From contig QVRM01002090.1 of NCBI GenBank assembly GCA_003439945.1, forward strand, positions 25,001 through 89,000: a stretch of DNA of 64,000 nucleotides, written 5' to 3'. Made by a program: the position numbers and the translations under genes. This DNA is from Dermanyssus gallinae (lineage: Eukaryota; Arthropoda; Arachnida; Mesostigmata; Dermanyssidae). The notes under the pieces are model-generated. The model was given only the letters and a program-made list of their open reading frames with translations, was not told where the DNA came from and ran no database searches. Positions 12,281 to 23,781 of the stretch are shown here, piece by piece (the first letter of the stretch is position 1; each line of letters opens with the position of its first letter).

Positions 12281-13135
12281 CTACCTGGGGTCGGGGTGTA
12301 GAGCCCGTGCTTGGCGCAGGAGCCCCAAGACTTCCCGACGTTTTAAGTAGCAGGCCTGTGTAAACCAGGGCCGCGCCCGTCTTTGTCTGTACTTCTTCTT
12401 GACTACAGCCGCCTTGACAGTGGCCTCCAAAGCGTGGTTGCTTTGTTCAATGTCAGAAGTTGATCTCAGCAGCTTTAACTCGCGCGTCAATACACGTAAA
12501 TCTAGTTGCCTAGACCAGTACGTTATCGGCTGCCGACGTGGGGCGCGTCCCTGGCCAGGCACACACAGAGACGCCAGCACCGGCAGGTGCTTCCGTGCTG
12601 GAATATCAAGTACCTCGCATCCTTGAAATTCCGTCGGATGTTGAAGATTGTGAAACAGGAGGTCGATAGTGCTTCTTCCACTTTGGCAAACATACGTGAA
12701 TTTATCACGCTCATTTGCGCAATGCAGGCCTCTGTTTTCTAGAAGCTTAAGAAGCACATCGCCCTTCCTGTCGGTGGCGCCACTATCAATACGACAGTTG
12801 AAGTCGCCGCCGACCAGAGTGGGTAGCTGGATGTTCAGTCCCGCTAGACCAGCACTAATCGCATCGGCAACGTCAACATCATCGTAATGAGGTGGCAGGT
12901 AGAACAATGCGAGGTTGAAACTACCTGAGGTGAGTGTCATACAACACTCACCTCGACACACACATTGCATTTGGGGTGACCCTGCTCGTAAATAGATTGA
13001 AAGTCCACCTACTGGTCTTCCCTGCCCTCCGTCTGGGAGACTTGCTAGCAGATGGAAACCTCGCATCTCATCGAAATGCACTTCCTTCCGCATGAAAGTC
13101 TCCGTCAAGAGTACAATGTCCACGTCATCAAACAA
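12281..13135 (-). pseudogene. LINE-A ORF2, AP-endonuclease domain
   Basis: APE-like endonuclease that nicks target DNA to prime reverse transcription. Counting from the Met at 13135, residues 6-14 carry DIVLLTETF (the E of the metal site), residues 109-115 GGDFNCR and residues 155-160 STIDLL. A KHLPV block near residue 184 replaces the usual SDHxP, keeping the His but not Ser-Asp. The real N-terminus probably lies upstream in another frame (about 13150-13210, ANLKHAKVYLGL), so this Met is internal. The tail runs into RT-linker sequence and stops where the frame shifts to the next piece. Confidence 0.85.
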
Positions 13136-13700
13136 ACGCTCTGGTGCTAGCTGTAAAGCCCCAGATAAACCTTCGCATGTTTTAAATTCGCATTATGTAG
13201 GTCTGGAACTGACCGTATTCGGTTAGCATCTGCGTCGTACAGTAGAATAACGAACAACCGTTCTGGCAACCGTACCAACCACACCCCGAGGTCTGGTATG
13301 AGACTCGTGGTCCAACTCTCCTTGGTAACCCCGGGTCGTATCGATGCTTGCAATCCTGGCCATGGTCAGGTCCAAACCTCCATCTCGACGTTTGCTTCTG
13401 TGTCCCGCGGGTTTCATGGCAGCATCTTGGCTGAAACTAATTTCGGTGAAACGTTCGCGCGGCTTAACCTGATCGCTAGCGTCTGTTGGGCTGACTTTAT
13501 TGCTTCCCTATTTTGCGCCGTTTGCAGTCTCATTTCCGCCCAGACCAGGACGACAGCATACAGCACTGTTGACTCAGCCAGTCCTGCTTATAGTCACCTT
13601 TGACTTTTAACTTCTCACCGGCTCTTGGCAGAATATGCGCTAGGTTCAGGGAGACCCTATTGACTTGATAAGTTAAATACATTTCATGTGCCGATTACGT

Positions 13701-14626
13701 AAGTGTCGTGTCGAGGATGGCCATGAAGTACTCTGCCTGTGATTTTAATCGGGTGGCCCGCTATCCCGGATGATTTGAGTACCCGAAACTCAAAAGGTAT
13801 GTATAAGTGGCTACTTACGGTCTCCTTCTTTGCAACGCATCAGTCCCTCATTGTTGGAAATACGATTTACTGACCGGAACCAGGCGTATAATGACTGTTT
13901 GATCTCTTTTGAAAAAGGTAGGAATCTCTTTGCCGTGACTCTCAGAAATGTATGGCACTGTTCTTTAAATGCCGCTCCAAAACTATAAATTCTTACACCC
14001 CGGCCCGCAGCACTTATTAAAGCCTCCCTTAGATATTGATGTAAAGCCATCGCGGTAGTTTTGTTTTTCTTAAGTTAAGGATGAAAACCCACTTGTATCT
14101 CCACATTGATCTCTGTCGGGCTGTGCACCCTGAGATGTCCGCTGCCATTCAGAAAATTGTCTAGTGTGAGTCTATCCTGATCTTCGCGCTCCCATCCCGT
14201 TGACACAACGTCACCTGGACTAGCACGGAAGAAGGCATCGAAATTTCAACGTATAAGCTTTTTTCCTAGGAAAGGGACTCTATCCATGTTTAAGCACGTG
14301 CCAGAAACATTATTATGATTAAGAAATCCGTTCACAACAAATGCATTTCCAATTTTCTATATAATCGGCGATAAGAGGTTTAGTGATTGCGCCAGTCTAG
14401 TAGTAATAGTACTGATAATTAGTAATTGACTTGTTTATTTGTATGCCCTACATCAGGAATTTTTTACGTTTTGTGATACCAAATTACCAAACGTCGAGGC
14501 GGTAAGTCGACAGAACTGAAACGAAATGCATTTTCGAAAGTTGCGTGGCTAACGGCGGCAAGTTTAGTTGTTAGTCACCCCATTGGCTGTTGTATATGTA
14601 TATTAACATATGAATTAGCCACACAA

Positions 14627-14632
<6 letters not shown>
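13701..14632. other. No recognised gene
   Basis: Small open frames only. May include the 5' part of LINE-A, but no motif supports this. Confidence 0.4.

Positions 14633-14665
<33 letters not shown>
14633..14665. repeat. (TA)n microsatellite, 33 bp
   Basis: Pure TA run. Confidence 0.95.
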
Positions 14666-14668
<3 letters not shown>

Positions 14669-14809
14669 CGATATTCCAGAAAGTTAGACTGACCCATCAG
14701 TGATCATCGAGTGACATCATCAGTCGATAATGAATGAATGAAACACATAGCTTTATTCATGAGTACTTGCAAATACACTCGAAAGTATACAGCCTCTGTA
14801 CAGTCGATC

Positions 14810-14985
14810 TTTTTCTTGTTTGTTTGGGAGGTTTCGGAAATGCGTTATGCACTAGCGGTATCTGCAGCACAGCACCTAGTGTGGGACTCTTCACCCACTT
14901 AAACCGATATATTCTCCAACCCCCCCCCCCCCCCCATAGGCTCGGAACAGTATGGCATTACCTCGAACCAGTGTTGCGTTGTACA
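14810..14985 (-). mobile_element. Short R1-tail element, copy 1
   Basis: On the minus strand it reads TTCGAGGTAATGCC, a G-run (poly-C on +, about 14919-14935), TTTAAGTGGGTGAAGAGTCCC, GCATAACGCATTTCCG and an A-rich end. It matches the elements at 21921-22073 and 61843-62003 and the 3' end of the R1-clade LINE at 40.8-42.2 kb. No open frame. Target duplication is unclear. Confidence 0.7.
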
Positions 14986-15009
14986 ACAACAACAACAGCA
15001 GCAACCACC

Positions 15010-15056
15010 ACGAGTGGTAAGTACTCCTGCGGCGGCGGCTGCTGCTGCTGCTGTGG
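15010..15056 (+). repeat. CTG/CGG trinucleotide run
   Basis: GGCGGCGGCTGCTGCTGC-type run. Gives spurious polyAla/polyCys frames. Confidence 0.75.
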
Positions 15057-15720
15057 CTGTTAATATTATTATGTTTGTCATTATTGTAATACTTCTGCCA
15101 GATAAGAAGCCAACAACGACGAAACAACGACGAAAGCGATCGAAAACTACGAGCAGACGGCCGATCATGACCACCTACAATAACAACTGGCGCTCAACTC
15201 AACTCACCGTGGCCAGTGGCTGACGTCGTTGCAACTTGTCTTTAGCCTTAATGTGGTTATCCCTGTGCGCCGCCTCGTAGAAGCTGGCGTGGAGCAAAGT
15301 ATTGCAAGGGGACAACGACAAAGGAGAGACAACCGGAGAGGAAAGAAAAGTCTGCTAGTTTAGTGGTCTGGGCCATTGTGGCCAAATCCCGGGGCCGTGC
15401 GCGGGAGTGTTTCCCCGCGGACGCCAACCAATGTCCGGCAGGCAACCACTTCCATTATCGACTTTATAGCGGTCGTTACTGGCGGCCAAGCGTAGCGCGG
15501 CTTCTTCTGCTGCTGCTGCCGGCGCCGTTCACTTCCATTGCTCTTCGTATTTTCACAGGCTGCCGCTTTTGTCTCTCTTGGCTGTTTTTTTTCGTGTTTA
15601 TTTGCGCTCTACTCACTTGCGTTCTTCCCGTTCTCTACCTGGTTTCTTACTTTCCTTCTTGTTTCTCGAACTTAACGACAGACTTGCATCACACTAATCG
15701 CTTTTCGGTGTTTGCCTCCA

Positions 15721-15755
<35 letters not shown>

Positions 15756-15959
15756 CATCTCTTATTATGTTCACCTAAATTGATACATTTTTATCTATAA
15801 TATTACAACGAAATATATACATATATCGAAATGAAGCAAAATACTTACAACTTAACCCGGCCGCTAGAAGATATAGCACATATCCTTAAATCGTGCGGAT
15901 CGGTTGATGACATGTACGTTAAGTGAAAATATCAATGCAGTCCCTTATGCAGTCCCTTA
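15057..15959. other. No recognised gene; 29-bp TA tract inside
   Basis: A pure TA run lies at 15724-15752. The 145-codon + frame at 15363-15800 runs into this tract and shows no domain. An exact tandem duplication of TGCAGTCCCTTA lies near 15937-15960. Confidence 0.45.
15724..15752. repeat. (TA)n microsatellite, 29 bp
   Basis: Pure TA run. Confidence 0.95.
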
Positions 15960-15979
15960 TCGAACTGCTCGATAGTTCG

Positions 15980-16560
15980 AACTTTTTGTCAACGTCATCA
16001 TGAACGCGAACGACTTGGTGGTCTACAGCCGCACTCTCTACCTTATCCACGCACGTTTCCGCCCTTAGCTTGGACATCAACGACAGAAAAATTCACGCAA
16101 ATAAATTGTGCCGAGAAGGCCCATTGGAAGTAGTTTACTCTCTTCGTCTAAATAGACAAGATCTGGATTGTGTCAGTCGCGTAACATATTTTATGGTATT
16201 ACGGAATTACGTTGACACCCAGCAGGAGGACTTTTTACGTTCGGACTGGGGAACGGATTTAGAAAGCCCCCGTCGCAGCAACATCAATCAAACGGCTGCA
16301 AAGTACATTCCACAAGACTGTCCTCGCGTTTTTAAAATATAATAGAAAGTCGTGTAATTTGCTTATTGTGTGGTGAGAATAAACGTCATATTATAATCGT
16401 AATTTGCGTATAATAGGATACAACTTTATTGGGATAAACTGAGCAGTGCCCGCATAACATCACTGGACCGAGTGAAGCTCGCGTTCTCGAAACGAGTTCT
16501 GGGGGCATCATCGAGAAGCACAGGATTCTAATTTCAGCTCTCTTCAATGCCTGGCTAGCG
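15980..16560 (+). mobile_element. LINE-A family remnant (copy C)
   Basis: NANDLVVYSRTLYLI at about 16000-16045 is a mutated YADD-box block. LYWDKLSSARITSLDRVKLAFSKRVLGASS at about 16428-16520 matches LIWEKLGEADLQLLDRVRFFFMKRVLGL of the copy at 57.4 kb almost position by position. The part between is shifted and partly unrelated. This is an old, inactive thumb-region copy. Confidence 0.7.
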
Positions 16561-16643
16561 AGATTTTATTCGAAGACATGAGGTAAACTTGGAGAAGTGG
16601 ACGATCGTCGTATCGAAAACGTTCGTCATCTCAGCATTGTTGT

Positions 16644-16832
16644 TGTTGATTGAGGGTTTCCCCAACAGTCCTTGTGACAGCATGGCGGCTGACTCACAGC
16701 CATACCCTAGATGTCTCAACATGTCCGGCCCTCGGTGCATTGAAGATTTACCTCACGGTGAGTTTTAAGCCCGTAGGGGACGAATGATGGTCTAGAATTA
16801 AAAGCAATCTCCTTAAAAATGTTTTCAATTCT
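16644..16832 (+). mobile_element. SINE-A copy with inverted 5' part
   Basis: 16704-16832 matches the 3' half of the full-length SINE-A (AACATGTCCGGCCCTCGG, CCCGTAGGGGACG, TAGAATTAAAAGCAATCTCC). The piece before it, about 16650-16703, matches the middle of SINE-A in opposite orientation. AGCATTG flanks both sides (16633-16639 and 16833-16839), with similarity continuing past one indel, as expected for a target duplication. This layout is the signature of twin priming. Confidence 0.75.
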
Positions 16833-16839
16833 AGCATTG

Positions 16840-17690
16840 ATTGTATTTAGAAATATTTTGACAGAGAGTGCTGCTAATATCACGAAAACGACTCTTCGAC
16901 TGTCACATTATTGGCAAGACTAGCCTTGAACTCATAGCCATGTGATGTAAATGTGCTATATATTATATTATTATTGTTATCGTTGTCGTGTATACAAACG
17001 TCTGTTAACCTAAGAATAAAATAAATTAATTGACATGACCCAGCTGCATGTGCCACCTTGGGCTTTACAAATTTGGCTTTGAGTCACTTTAGATCACTAT
17101 AGGTAAAAAAGAGCAAAGCGACAAGATTATCATGCTCCTGCAAATTCTCGATAACTATAGTTGTCATTCTGTGGTTGTTGGTTTAACTAACTTATATTAA
17201 CCGTTAAATATTAAAACTGGAATGTCACATGACTTTGTTTTGGCGCTTTACATGTTAATTGTCTTGATCAATTCTATTATGCAAAAATATCATCAAGCAA
17301 TTTCTGCCTGTAATACTAACACGTAACTTCCAGTCCGCATTCTACTAGCGTGTCTATCAGCGGTCAATACTAGTATCCAAGCTGTACTTGTGGGCGTTGA
17401 AAACGTTGTCAAAGCTACTATATACTAAATTCACCATTTAGTATCAAGTGCCTAGTCCTCCACGGAACATAAAAATTGCACATTTATATTATTTTTTTTA
17501 AACTCACATACTGTACAACGGACCTTCAATTTTAGAAGGTATCTATATACTTTGTTCGTATGTTGTAATTTTTGTAACATTTCAATTATTTTTTTATTTT
17601 ACTCAAATTTAGTTTAATATACAGTTCATAACTGGTTCTTCAAAATATTTAATCTCCTTCAGGCTTCCGGCAATAGAAGTAGTGCAACGA
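16840..17690. other. AT-rich stretch, nothing recognised
   Basis: No open frame of note and no repeat longer than short A/T runs. Confidence 0.5.
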
Positions 17691-18260
17691 TATTTGCTCC
17701 AGTGCTGTGCATTTCACTGCTTAGCACATGGCACATTTCTGCAGACAGAACTGGCAAGTGCACAAATTATACTCTTCGTGCAAGGCAACGTTTGAACATA
17801 CCAGGTAGTGAGTAGTACCATAGGCATGGACTATGCACCTAGAGTATACGTGGCGACTGTCACATTCAGGACCGACCAAAGCTGCAAGGCATTGAAAACG
17901 TTCAAGCCCCCGACCTCCTATCTGGCCTGTTTGACTTTAGCTTCCCACTCTGAAATAAAACATTCGTAAGGTACTGTACGCAGCATTTTCAGCCTTAGTC
18001 GGATTGTTTTAGTAGCTTGTGGATAGCCTGACATGAGATACACACACTAGCTCCTTACTCGGATAGGCAAACCAAGCACTCGCTTCATATATAAAAAAAA
18101 CACCTCACAAACTGCTCAAAATTCGCACCCTTTCAAGACCATACAACAACCCAAACATGTTGTTATCTATAAATTGTATTTATTTAGAATCTAATTAAAA
18201 TGTGATTTTAATTATTCCGGGACAATCTTAAGCACGAAGCCTCACTGCTGCGAAAACGAA
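17690..18260 (-). mobile_element. LINE-A family remnant (copy E)
   Basis: Minus-strand translation gives RHVYSRCIVHAY, THYLVCS and CTCQFCLQKC, keeping the C-x-C-x2-C-x3-C cluster of LINE-A. Similarity continues through the thumb block: ACAATCTTAAGC at about 18221-18232 matches LINE-A near 10913. About 50 bp near 18160-18210 interrupts it. Frames are broken. Confidence 0.7.
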
Positions 18261-19512
18261 CAGTCTTTTGACATTGCTGATTTCCCCGTAAAAAGAGAAG
18301 CGTACCATCCGTACTATTTATACTACTAATTTAACTATATTATGTAATTGCGAGATAATTCCGTATGATGCTCTTGGATAAGTTACTTGGAGACGTCGCA
18401 TATTTGCTGTTAACAATGGTTCTGACAAAGACGCGCTTTTTGGTTCTGACAAAAAACGTTTCCATACGCAATGTGTATTCAATTTACATTGCACTACATG
18501 GTTCAAAATGGTGGAAGGTATTATTGCGCCTAACATTTCCTTGCCATTAACTGCCGTGATCAAAAAAACGATGCGTCATGCATCTGCAGCAAGGAAGACA
18601 CTTCTCAGTAGTCTGGGACTCGTTTCCCTGCAAAATTATACAATTATCCTAATTGGTTAGACGCACATCAATTCATAAAAGGTGCAATTGCAAGAAAACA
18701 AAATGACCGATTGCATACGATCGATGTCCTGTGATATCTTATGTTTTACCTTTCGTGGGTAGATATTAAACGGTGATAATAGCACGAATTAAAGCCACCA
18801 GCAACTACGTACCAAATGATTTCTGTAAAGCGGACATTCTTGCGGTTGTTCTATGGATTTTAGGCGTAATAGTTAATTTTCAAGGTATTGAACGTGAACG
18901 TTTATACCTTGTATATGCCAGTTACCCCGATTTCAGAAAACCATTCTCAGTGTGACTATTTGCCATTTGGTAGTCAACATGAGTATTTTTTAGACGATGC
19001 AGAGTTTTCTTCGGAACACACAGATGTGTGTGTTCCGAAGAAAACTCTGCAGAAAACTCTCTTTTAAATAAAAAAATGTGTCGTTCTCATCGCAAATAAA
19101 AAATGCCCAGCGACATTAGTATAGCCAAAATGTGTAACTTCACTATCACTCCTAAACAAAACATTTTCCTTTCCCGTGTTGTTTAAAAAAAATAAAGAGT
19201 ATACCACTTTCTAAAAGGAAGATACCATATACAGTCACACCCACTGTACAAACGCGTTGCTTAGCAATTAAGAGCAACTACGGGAGCTGACCTTCGTTGC
19301 TCAGACCATTATGATGGTTCGTTGGGGTCTGCAAATTCACATTCATACAGTGGTCGTAGCCGGTAAACTGCATGCCAAAACACGAGATCCTTCAATGTGA
19401 AATTGAGAGAAAGAGAAAAAAAGTCCGGAAGGATGTAAAAGCAGAACTGCTAACTAAGTCCTCCGGGAGTAGATGTGATTTGAAATGAAGGAGAAAATTT
19501 TATTGAAAAAGG
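18261..19512. other. AT-rich stretch with a perfect hairpin
   Basis: No gene recognised. The stretch contains the inverted repeat at 18998-19051. Confidence 0.5.
18998..19051. repeat. Perfect inverted repeat, 25-bp arms, 4-nt loop
   Basis: Arm 18998-19022 is exactly complementary to 19027-19051, with loop GATG. The arm begins TGCAGAGTTTTCTTCGGAAC. The next bases (AGAAAACTCTC) repeat part of the arm. At 54 nt it is shorter than a usual miRNA precursor hairpin, and no T-run terminator follows. Confidence 0.95.
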
Positions 19513-19596
19513 TCGTTGTTGTTGGTGGAGTTGTTGCTGCTGCCGCTGCTGCTGTTGTTGTTGTTGTTGTTGTTGTTGTTGTCGTCGTCGCCGGCG
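19513..19596 (+). repeat. TTG/CTG trinucleotide array
   Basis: Interrupted TTG, CTG and GTC units over about 84 bp, reading as polyVal/Ala or polyThr in different frames. Confidence 0.9.
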
Positions 19597-21886
19597 CGGA
19601 CCTGCCGCCAATAAGTCTGCGGTTTATATTGAACTGTAAAACTGTCATCTCGCTACTCGCTAGGGGAATAGCAGCAGATCCACCAGTCGATGTACCTACT
19701 ACTACTACTACTAGTCGTAGTAGCAGAACGTGAAGTACAGCTGACGACTGAGTCTCGTCGTGAGAGACGATCTAGGAGCGACGGGACCGAGCGATGAGCG
19801 GGCCAGCCGATGTGGTCGCAGAAAGATAGGCACGCATACAGACAGATAGGTACGTGGGCTACTACAAACGGTGGACGGTTGTCGTCAATTTGGCGGCCGA
19901 ACACGTCAAGGTTTTATACCACTTGGGGAACATTGCCAATGACTGTCAGCGAGTGAGTGAGTGAGTGAGTGACTGGTAGGTGAAGCTGCTGCGGACAACC
20001 CACGACAACAGTAGCAGCTGCAGCAGCCTCAGCAGCAACAGAAGCTACGGCGGCCACGACATTGACGTCGTCTGAATGAGTCGTATGCGACGTACCGTTA
20101 CCCGAAGTCGGCAACGTAACCGGATCTCCTGGGGATCTTCTGCTTCGAGGAGAGGAAAGCGTGCAAGCGAGAGACGTAGAGCTGGATCGGACAGCATCTG
20201 CCCGTGGGCCTGTGTCCTTAAAGGCCCCTCCACCACCACCACCGCCGCCGCCGCCGCTAGGATCATCCGCTTGCTCATCGCCGTCGGCCCGGTTCTACCC
20301 CCCGGGGGTTCTGCAGGGCCAGCTCAGCCCATAGTACGAGACATACGCACAGCCGTACGCAGGCATATAGCAGACAGGCAAGCAAGCAGGCCTTACGGTC
20401 TGCTGGTCGCTCTATCGGTCTGGTAGAAGAGATGGCCATCCCCGAAGCTTCCGCGGGGCCCGTTCGTTCTTAGCAAGATTGCTTTGGCAATACTGCTACA
20501 ATGACTACTACGGCTACAGAACGCTACTACGACGAAGTCCGTGTCCGTATGTACACCGTTTGTTGTGCACCGCTTTCGACAGCACAGCCAACCAGATTAG
20601 GCTGAGTGGACAGGCGGCGGCCTCCGGTGGCGACACGGCCAGTACTAGCGGCGGTAGCGCCCGCTATAGGTAACAACTGCGGACAGCCGTCTAAGACGTT
20701 TACGCCGGGAAAGCGCTTTGCGTGGCAACATTGCGACGGTGGAGCGAATCGGGGGTAGTGGAGGGACAGCAAACCCGCAGCCTAACGGGGGCAATTGGGG
20801 AAAGTATGGGTCGTGCAAGATCTTCAACTGTCAGGCCTTCACTTTTGTGGTTGTCGTCATCGTTGTCGTTGCTGTTGTCGTTGTTGCTGTTGTTGTTTTT
20901 ATTGTTGCCGTCGTGTACTCTGCCAACGATGGCGGGATGACCGCCCTGTAGCCCGTCCGTTTCGACCGCTTGCCACAGAGGACGGAAAATAAAACGAAGA
21001 AAATGAAAAAGAGGAAGCAAGCGAAAAAGAATAATACGAAGGCATAAGAATAAGAAAAAAAGAGGAAAACGAATAAGATGAAAGAGAAGGAAAGCAGAAG
21101 TTCACGCAAACAAGCTGGCGGACGAGGATGAGCAGAATGAGGTGTGTCACAGGGTGCGTCCACAGCCTTGTCGGTAGCAGCCGCGAGCTCAGGTTTCGCC
21201 ACGCCAGACAATAGTTCGCGACAGCCCGAATTTCGCGACTCAACCTTTTTCCCTTGAGATATAAGATGGGCCCGGACCGTGGGCCCAAGCCCTCAGCACC
21301 CGCCGGACCTGGCAACCAACTGCCAACGGCCAGACAGACGCCTTGATACCTCCCAGCTGCTGGCCCAGGGCTGCTCTGCTCTGCTGAGACTGAGACGAAG
21401 ACCCGAGTCACCGTTGCGCTTGGCGGTTGGCCAGCTGACCGGCCAAAGAGAACGTCTGCTGAGATCCGTCCATCGTCGCCATTATCATTTTTGTCGAAGA
21501 CGCACCATACTTGTTGGTGGTGGAAGGGGGAAGAGGGGGGGGGGGTGAAGGCGGGATGGGAATATGGTTCAGAGATGAGGTATCATCCGCGTCGATATTG
21601 CAGGATGGTGATCGCGCCGTCACTTTGCGACTGGACCTGTTACGCTGTGCCCCGCGTCCACGAACGAGTGAGAAAGAATGAGAAAGACAGAAAGAAGAAT
21701 AAACTAAGATATCGTAGCAGCGGAGAAGAATATGTAGGAGAGGCAGGGAGCATGCGGGGTGGGGAAGGGTGCACATGGAAGATGGAACTACATCCAAATC
21801 TCAGACACTTTGACGGCTCACGCCAGTGTTTGCCGAACCGTCGCGGGCTAGCTACTCTGAGGAAACAAGTGAAGTGTATCTTACGC
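19597..21886. other. GC-richer, low-complexity region without credible gene
   Basis: Contains GTGA tetranucleotides (about 19949-19970), CCACC/CCGCC runs (about 20230-20256), GTT/GTC runs (about 20848-20909), a strongly purine-rich block (about 20985-21110) and a poly-G run near 21535-21545. Open frames of 60-170 codons exist on both strands, but they overlap one another and are repeat-driven. No domain was recognised. Could be intronic or regulatory DNA. Confidence 0.45.
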
Positions 21887-21910
21887 TATATATATATATA
21901 TATATATATA
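21887..21910. repeat. (TA)n microsatellite, 24 bp
   Basis: Pure TA run directly next to the 5' end of mariner-A, a TA-targeting element. Confidence 0.95.
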
Positions 21911-21920
21911 ATACAGGGTT

Positions 21921-22073
21921 TTTTTTCTAGGAGGTTTCGGGAATGCATGATGCACATGCGCCACTAGCAGCCTGCGTGACTAGTGTGAGACTCGCAAACC
22001 CACTAAACCCGGATTCCTCCCCACCCCCCCCCCAGGCTCGGTATTACTTTGGCATTACATCGAAGCCGTGGGA
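21921..22073 (-). mobile_element. Short R1-tail element, copy 2, with 13-bp target duplication
   Basis: 153 bp flanked by perfect ATAATACAGGGTT at 21908-21920 and 22074-22086. A T-run at its left edge is the poly(A) tail of a minus-strand insertion. The body carries the G-run (poly-C on +, near 22023-22033), TTTAGTGGGTTTGCGAG and GCATTCCCGAAACCTCC. The duplicated target is the presumed start of mariner-A, so this insertion is younger than that mariner. Confidence 0.85.
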
Positions 22074-22079
22074 ATAATA

Positions 22080-23240
22080 CAGGGTTAAGCAAGCTATGTG
22101 TCTCCTATCTTGCGAAGCTTTTCGCTCTGGCTTGAGTGAAAGAACGTTGAGCGCGCCAAACAAAATCAGCTGTCTCATCTTTTCGCTCAGTCTGATTGCC
22201 TCGTGGCAACTACGCCAGTTTCGTACGTCCAGAGACCATGGAGATGAAGAGACATATTGTAGTAGCGCTTTATTTGAAAGGCAATCGTGTTAAGAACATT
22301 ATGGACGAGTACACAGCCTTAAAGTCTATAAAAAGTGTTTGGGATACGCACTATTAAACGGTACAGGCTTGGCAGCTTTGCGACACAACAACGAACCAGA
22401 ACCGACTGCAACTGGCTGAGAAAATTTTAGAAAAGTACAAGCCCGGTTGAACAGGAATCCGAAACAAAGCGATGCAACAAATGCTCGTGGCTTAAAAATC
22501 TCGAACAAGGATGCTATGTGGATCGTGAGTAATCATCTCAAGCCAAAGGTCTACAAGATACGACACAGGTTCATAATCATACGAAGCAAAAAGATATTCG
22601 TTGTAAGCGTGTTAATGTTCCCCTCGTTTGTCATGCTCGTGGTGACCTTCCAAGCATCATCTTTTCTGATAATAATATTTCAATGTTGATGTCATATGTT
22701 GAACAATCGGTAAACAGACAAAACGGGCGGGCATGGCTAACGCAAAAAGCCAACGCCGCGCGACTACAGTCTCAAGGCAACGAGCCTGCAAGAACCGGAA
22801 TCCGTGATGGTGTGGGCCGGGATGATGGACGCACGCCGCCGCTCGGTTTCATCTTTCATGGAGTCAGAATTAACGACGAGGGTGAGGTATCGCCAGCCAA
22901 TTTTAAAGGGTCATTTGATGCCAGGGACCAAGGAGCCTTCCAAACACCGACGGTTTCAAGTTCATTTTCTTTTTCATAAGGCCAAACAAACTCAGCGCAC
23001 CGGAGCTTATCATATCTGGCGAATGGCCATCGTACTTGCTGGGTTTGAACCCGCTTGACTATTCCCCGTGGGGGATTCTTGACGCCAATGTTTGCACTGA
23101 CAGATCAAGTTCCGTCAATTCCCATCTTGCAGCAAGCTCATGTAAGAGATTAGGATAATGTACCACAAGAGGTCGTTCGTGATTCGTGCGAGGCTTCTTT
23201 CGGCCGACTTCGAACTTGTAGTTCACGCCAAGCGAGTCGT
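22080..23240 (+). pseudogene. Mariner-A: decayed Tc1/mariner transposase
   Basis: Translation in three frames follows the mariner order. HTH-like MEMKRHIVVALYLKGNRVKN is at about 22239. SNHLKPKVYKIRHR is near 22530-22570 and ARGDLPSIIFSDNN near 22630-22675, where the first catalytic Asp is kept. SVNRQNGRAWLT is near 22705, ESVMVWAGMMD near 22800 and GFIFHGVRIND near 22845. The second catalytic block is changed: where QDSAPxHKAK is usual, only FHKAK survives (about 22970). The expected PDLNPLD reads AGFEPA. PQEVVRDSCEASFGRLR near 23165-23215 is the C-terminus. It is inactive. A 5' end TACAGGGTT at 22078 is likely; the 3' end was not found. Confidence 0.85.
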
Positions 23241-23622
23241 ACTAATAACTGATATATATGAACTAGAAACTAGACTCATTAGAGAGTATTGTGGTACCAT
23301 TAAAGATGGCAGTTGTGAAGTTACTTTACCTTTGTAGTCATTCTTCCAAGTGACACCTAACCTGGTTAACCAAAAAACAGCGAGCCGTATTTTGGAGATC
23401 GTGACACTTGCAAAAACGCACTTCTTCCAATGGAATGCGGCCTGAAATGTCTTGCTTACAGGTGAGAGTGAAACTATTATTTTTTCTTATATTAATGTGA
23501 CTGGCTGGATGGTACTTCAAGCTTTCACTTCGTGATTTTACGTCACGTAGCTTTCACGTTAATTACTTCACAACTTTGCCTTAGAAATCATTTTGATACA
23601 AAATCAATAAAAGTAGTGATTT

Positions 23623-23669
<47 letters not shown>

Positions 23670-23766
23670 GCAATTTTTAGCCCAAATAACCCACTTATTT
23701 GTTTTTTAATTATTATCAACAGTGTGAGATTATCACTATGTGTATGTGTAGAATATTGACTAACGT
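23241..23766. other. No recognised gene; 40-bp TA tract inside
   Basis: Small frames only. The TA run is at 23626-23665. Confidence 0.5.
23626..23665. repeat. (TA)n microsatellite, 40 bp
   Basis: Pure TA run. Confidence 0.95.
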
Positions 23767-23781
23767 GCTAATTAAGTAAAG

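Larger units (their letters stand above)
10300..13700 (-). mobile_element. LINE-A: nearly complete APE-type non-LTR retrotransposon
   Basis: One minus-strand unit holds endonuclease, RT and a Cys-rich C-terminus in order, ending in an A/T-rich 3' end near 10300-10330. ORF2 is split by an early frame break near 13135-13147, a one-base frame change near 12280-12310 and one in-frame stop near 11370. Upstream of the endonuclease, about 13150-13600 is probably 5' element sequence; no ORF1 knuckles were seen. GC is higher than in neighbouring TE remnants, and the few lesions point to recent insertion. The KFRRGGRLA block after YADD is characteristic of the family, but I cannot fix the clade. No target duplication was found. 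Confidence 0.85.

Noticed and set aside
18998..19051. The perfect hairpin as a microRNA precursor or terminator
   Set aside because: At 54 nt with a 4-nt loop it is shorter than a normal precursor, and no transcription signal or T-run supports a terminator.
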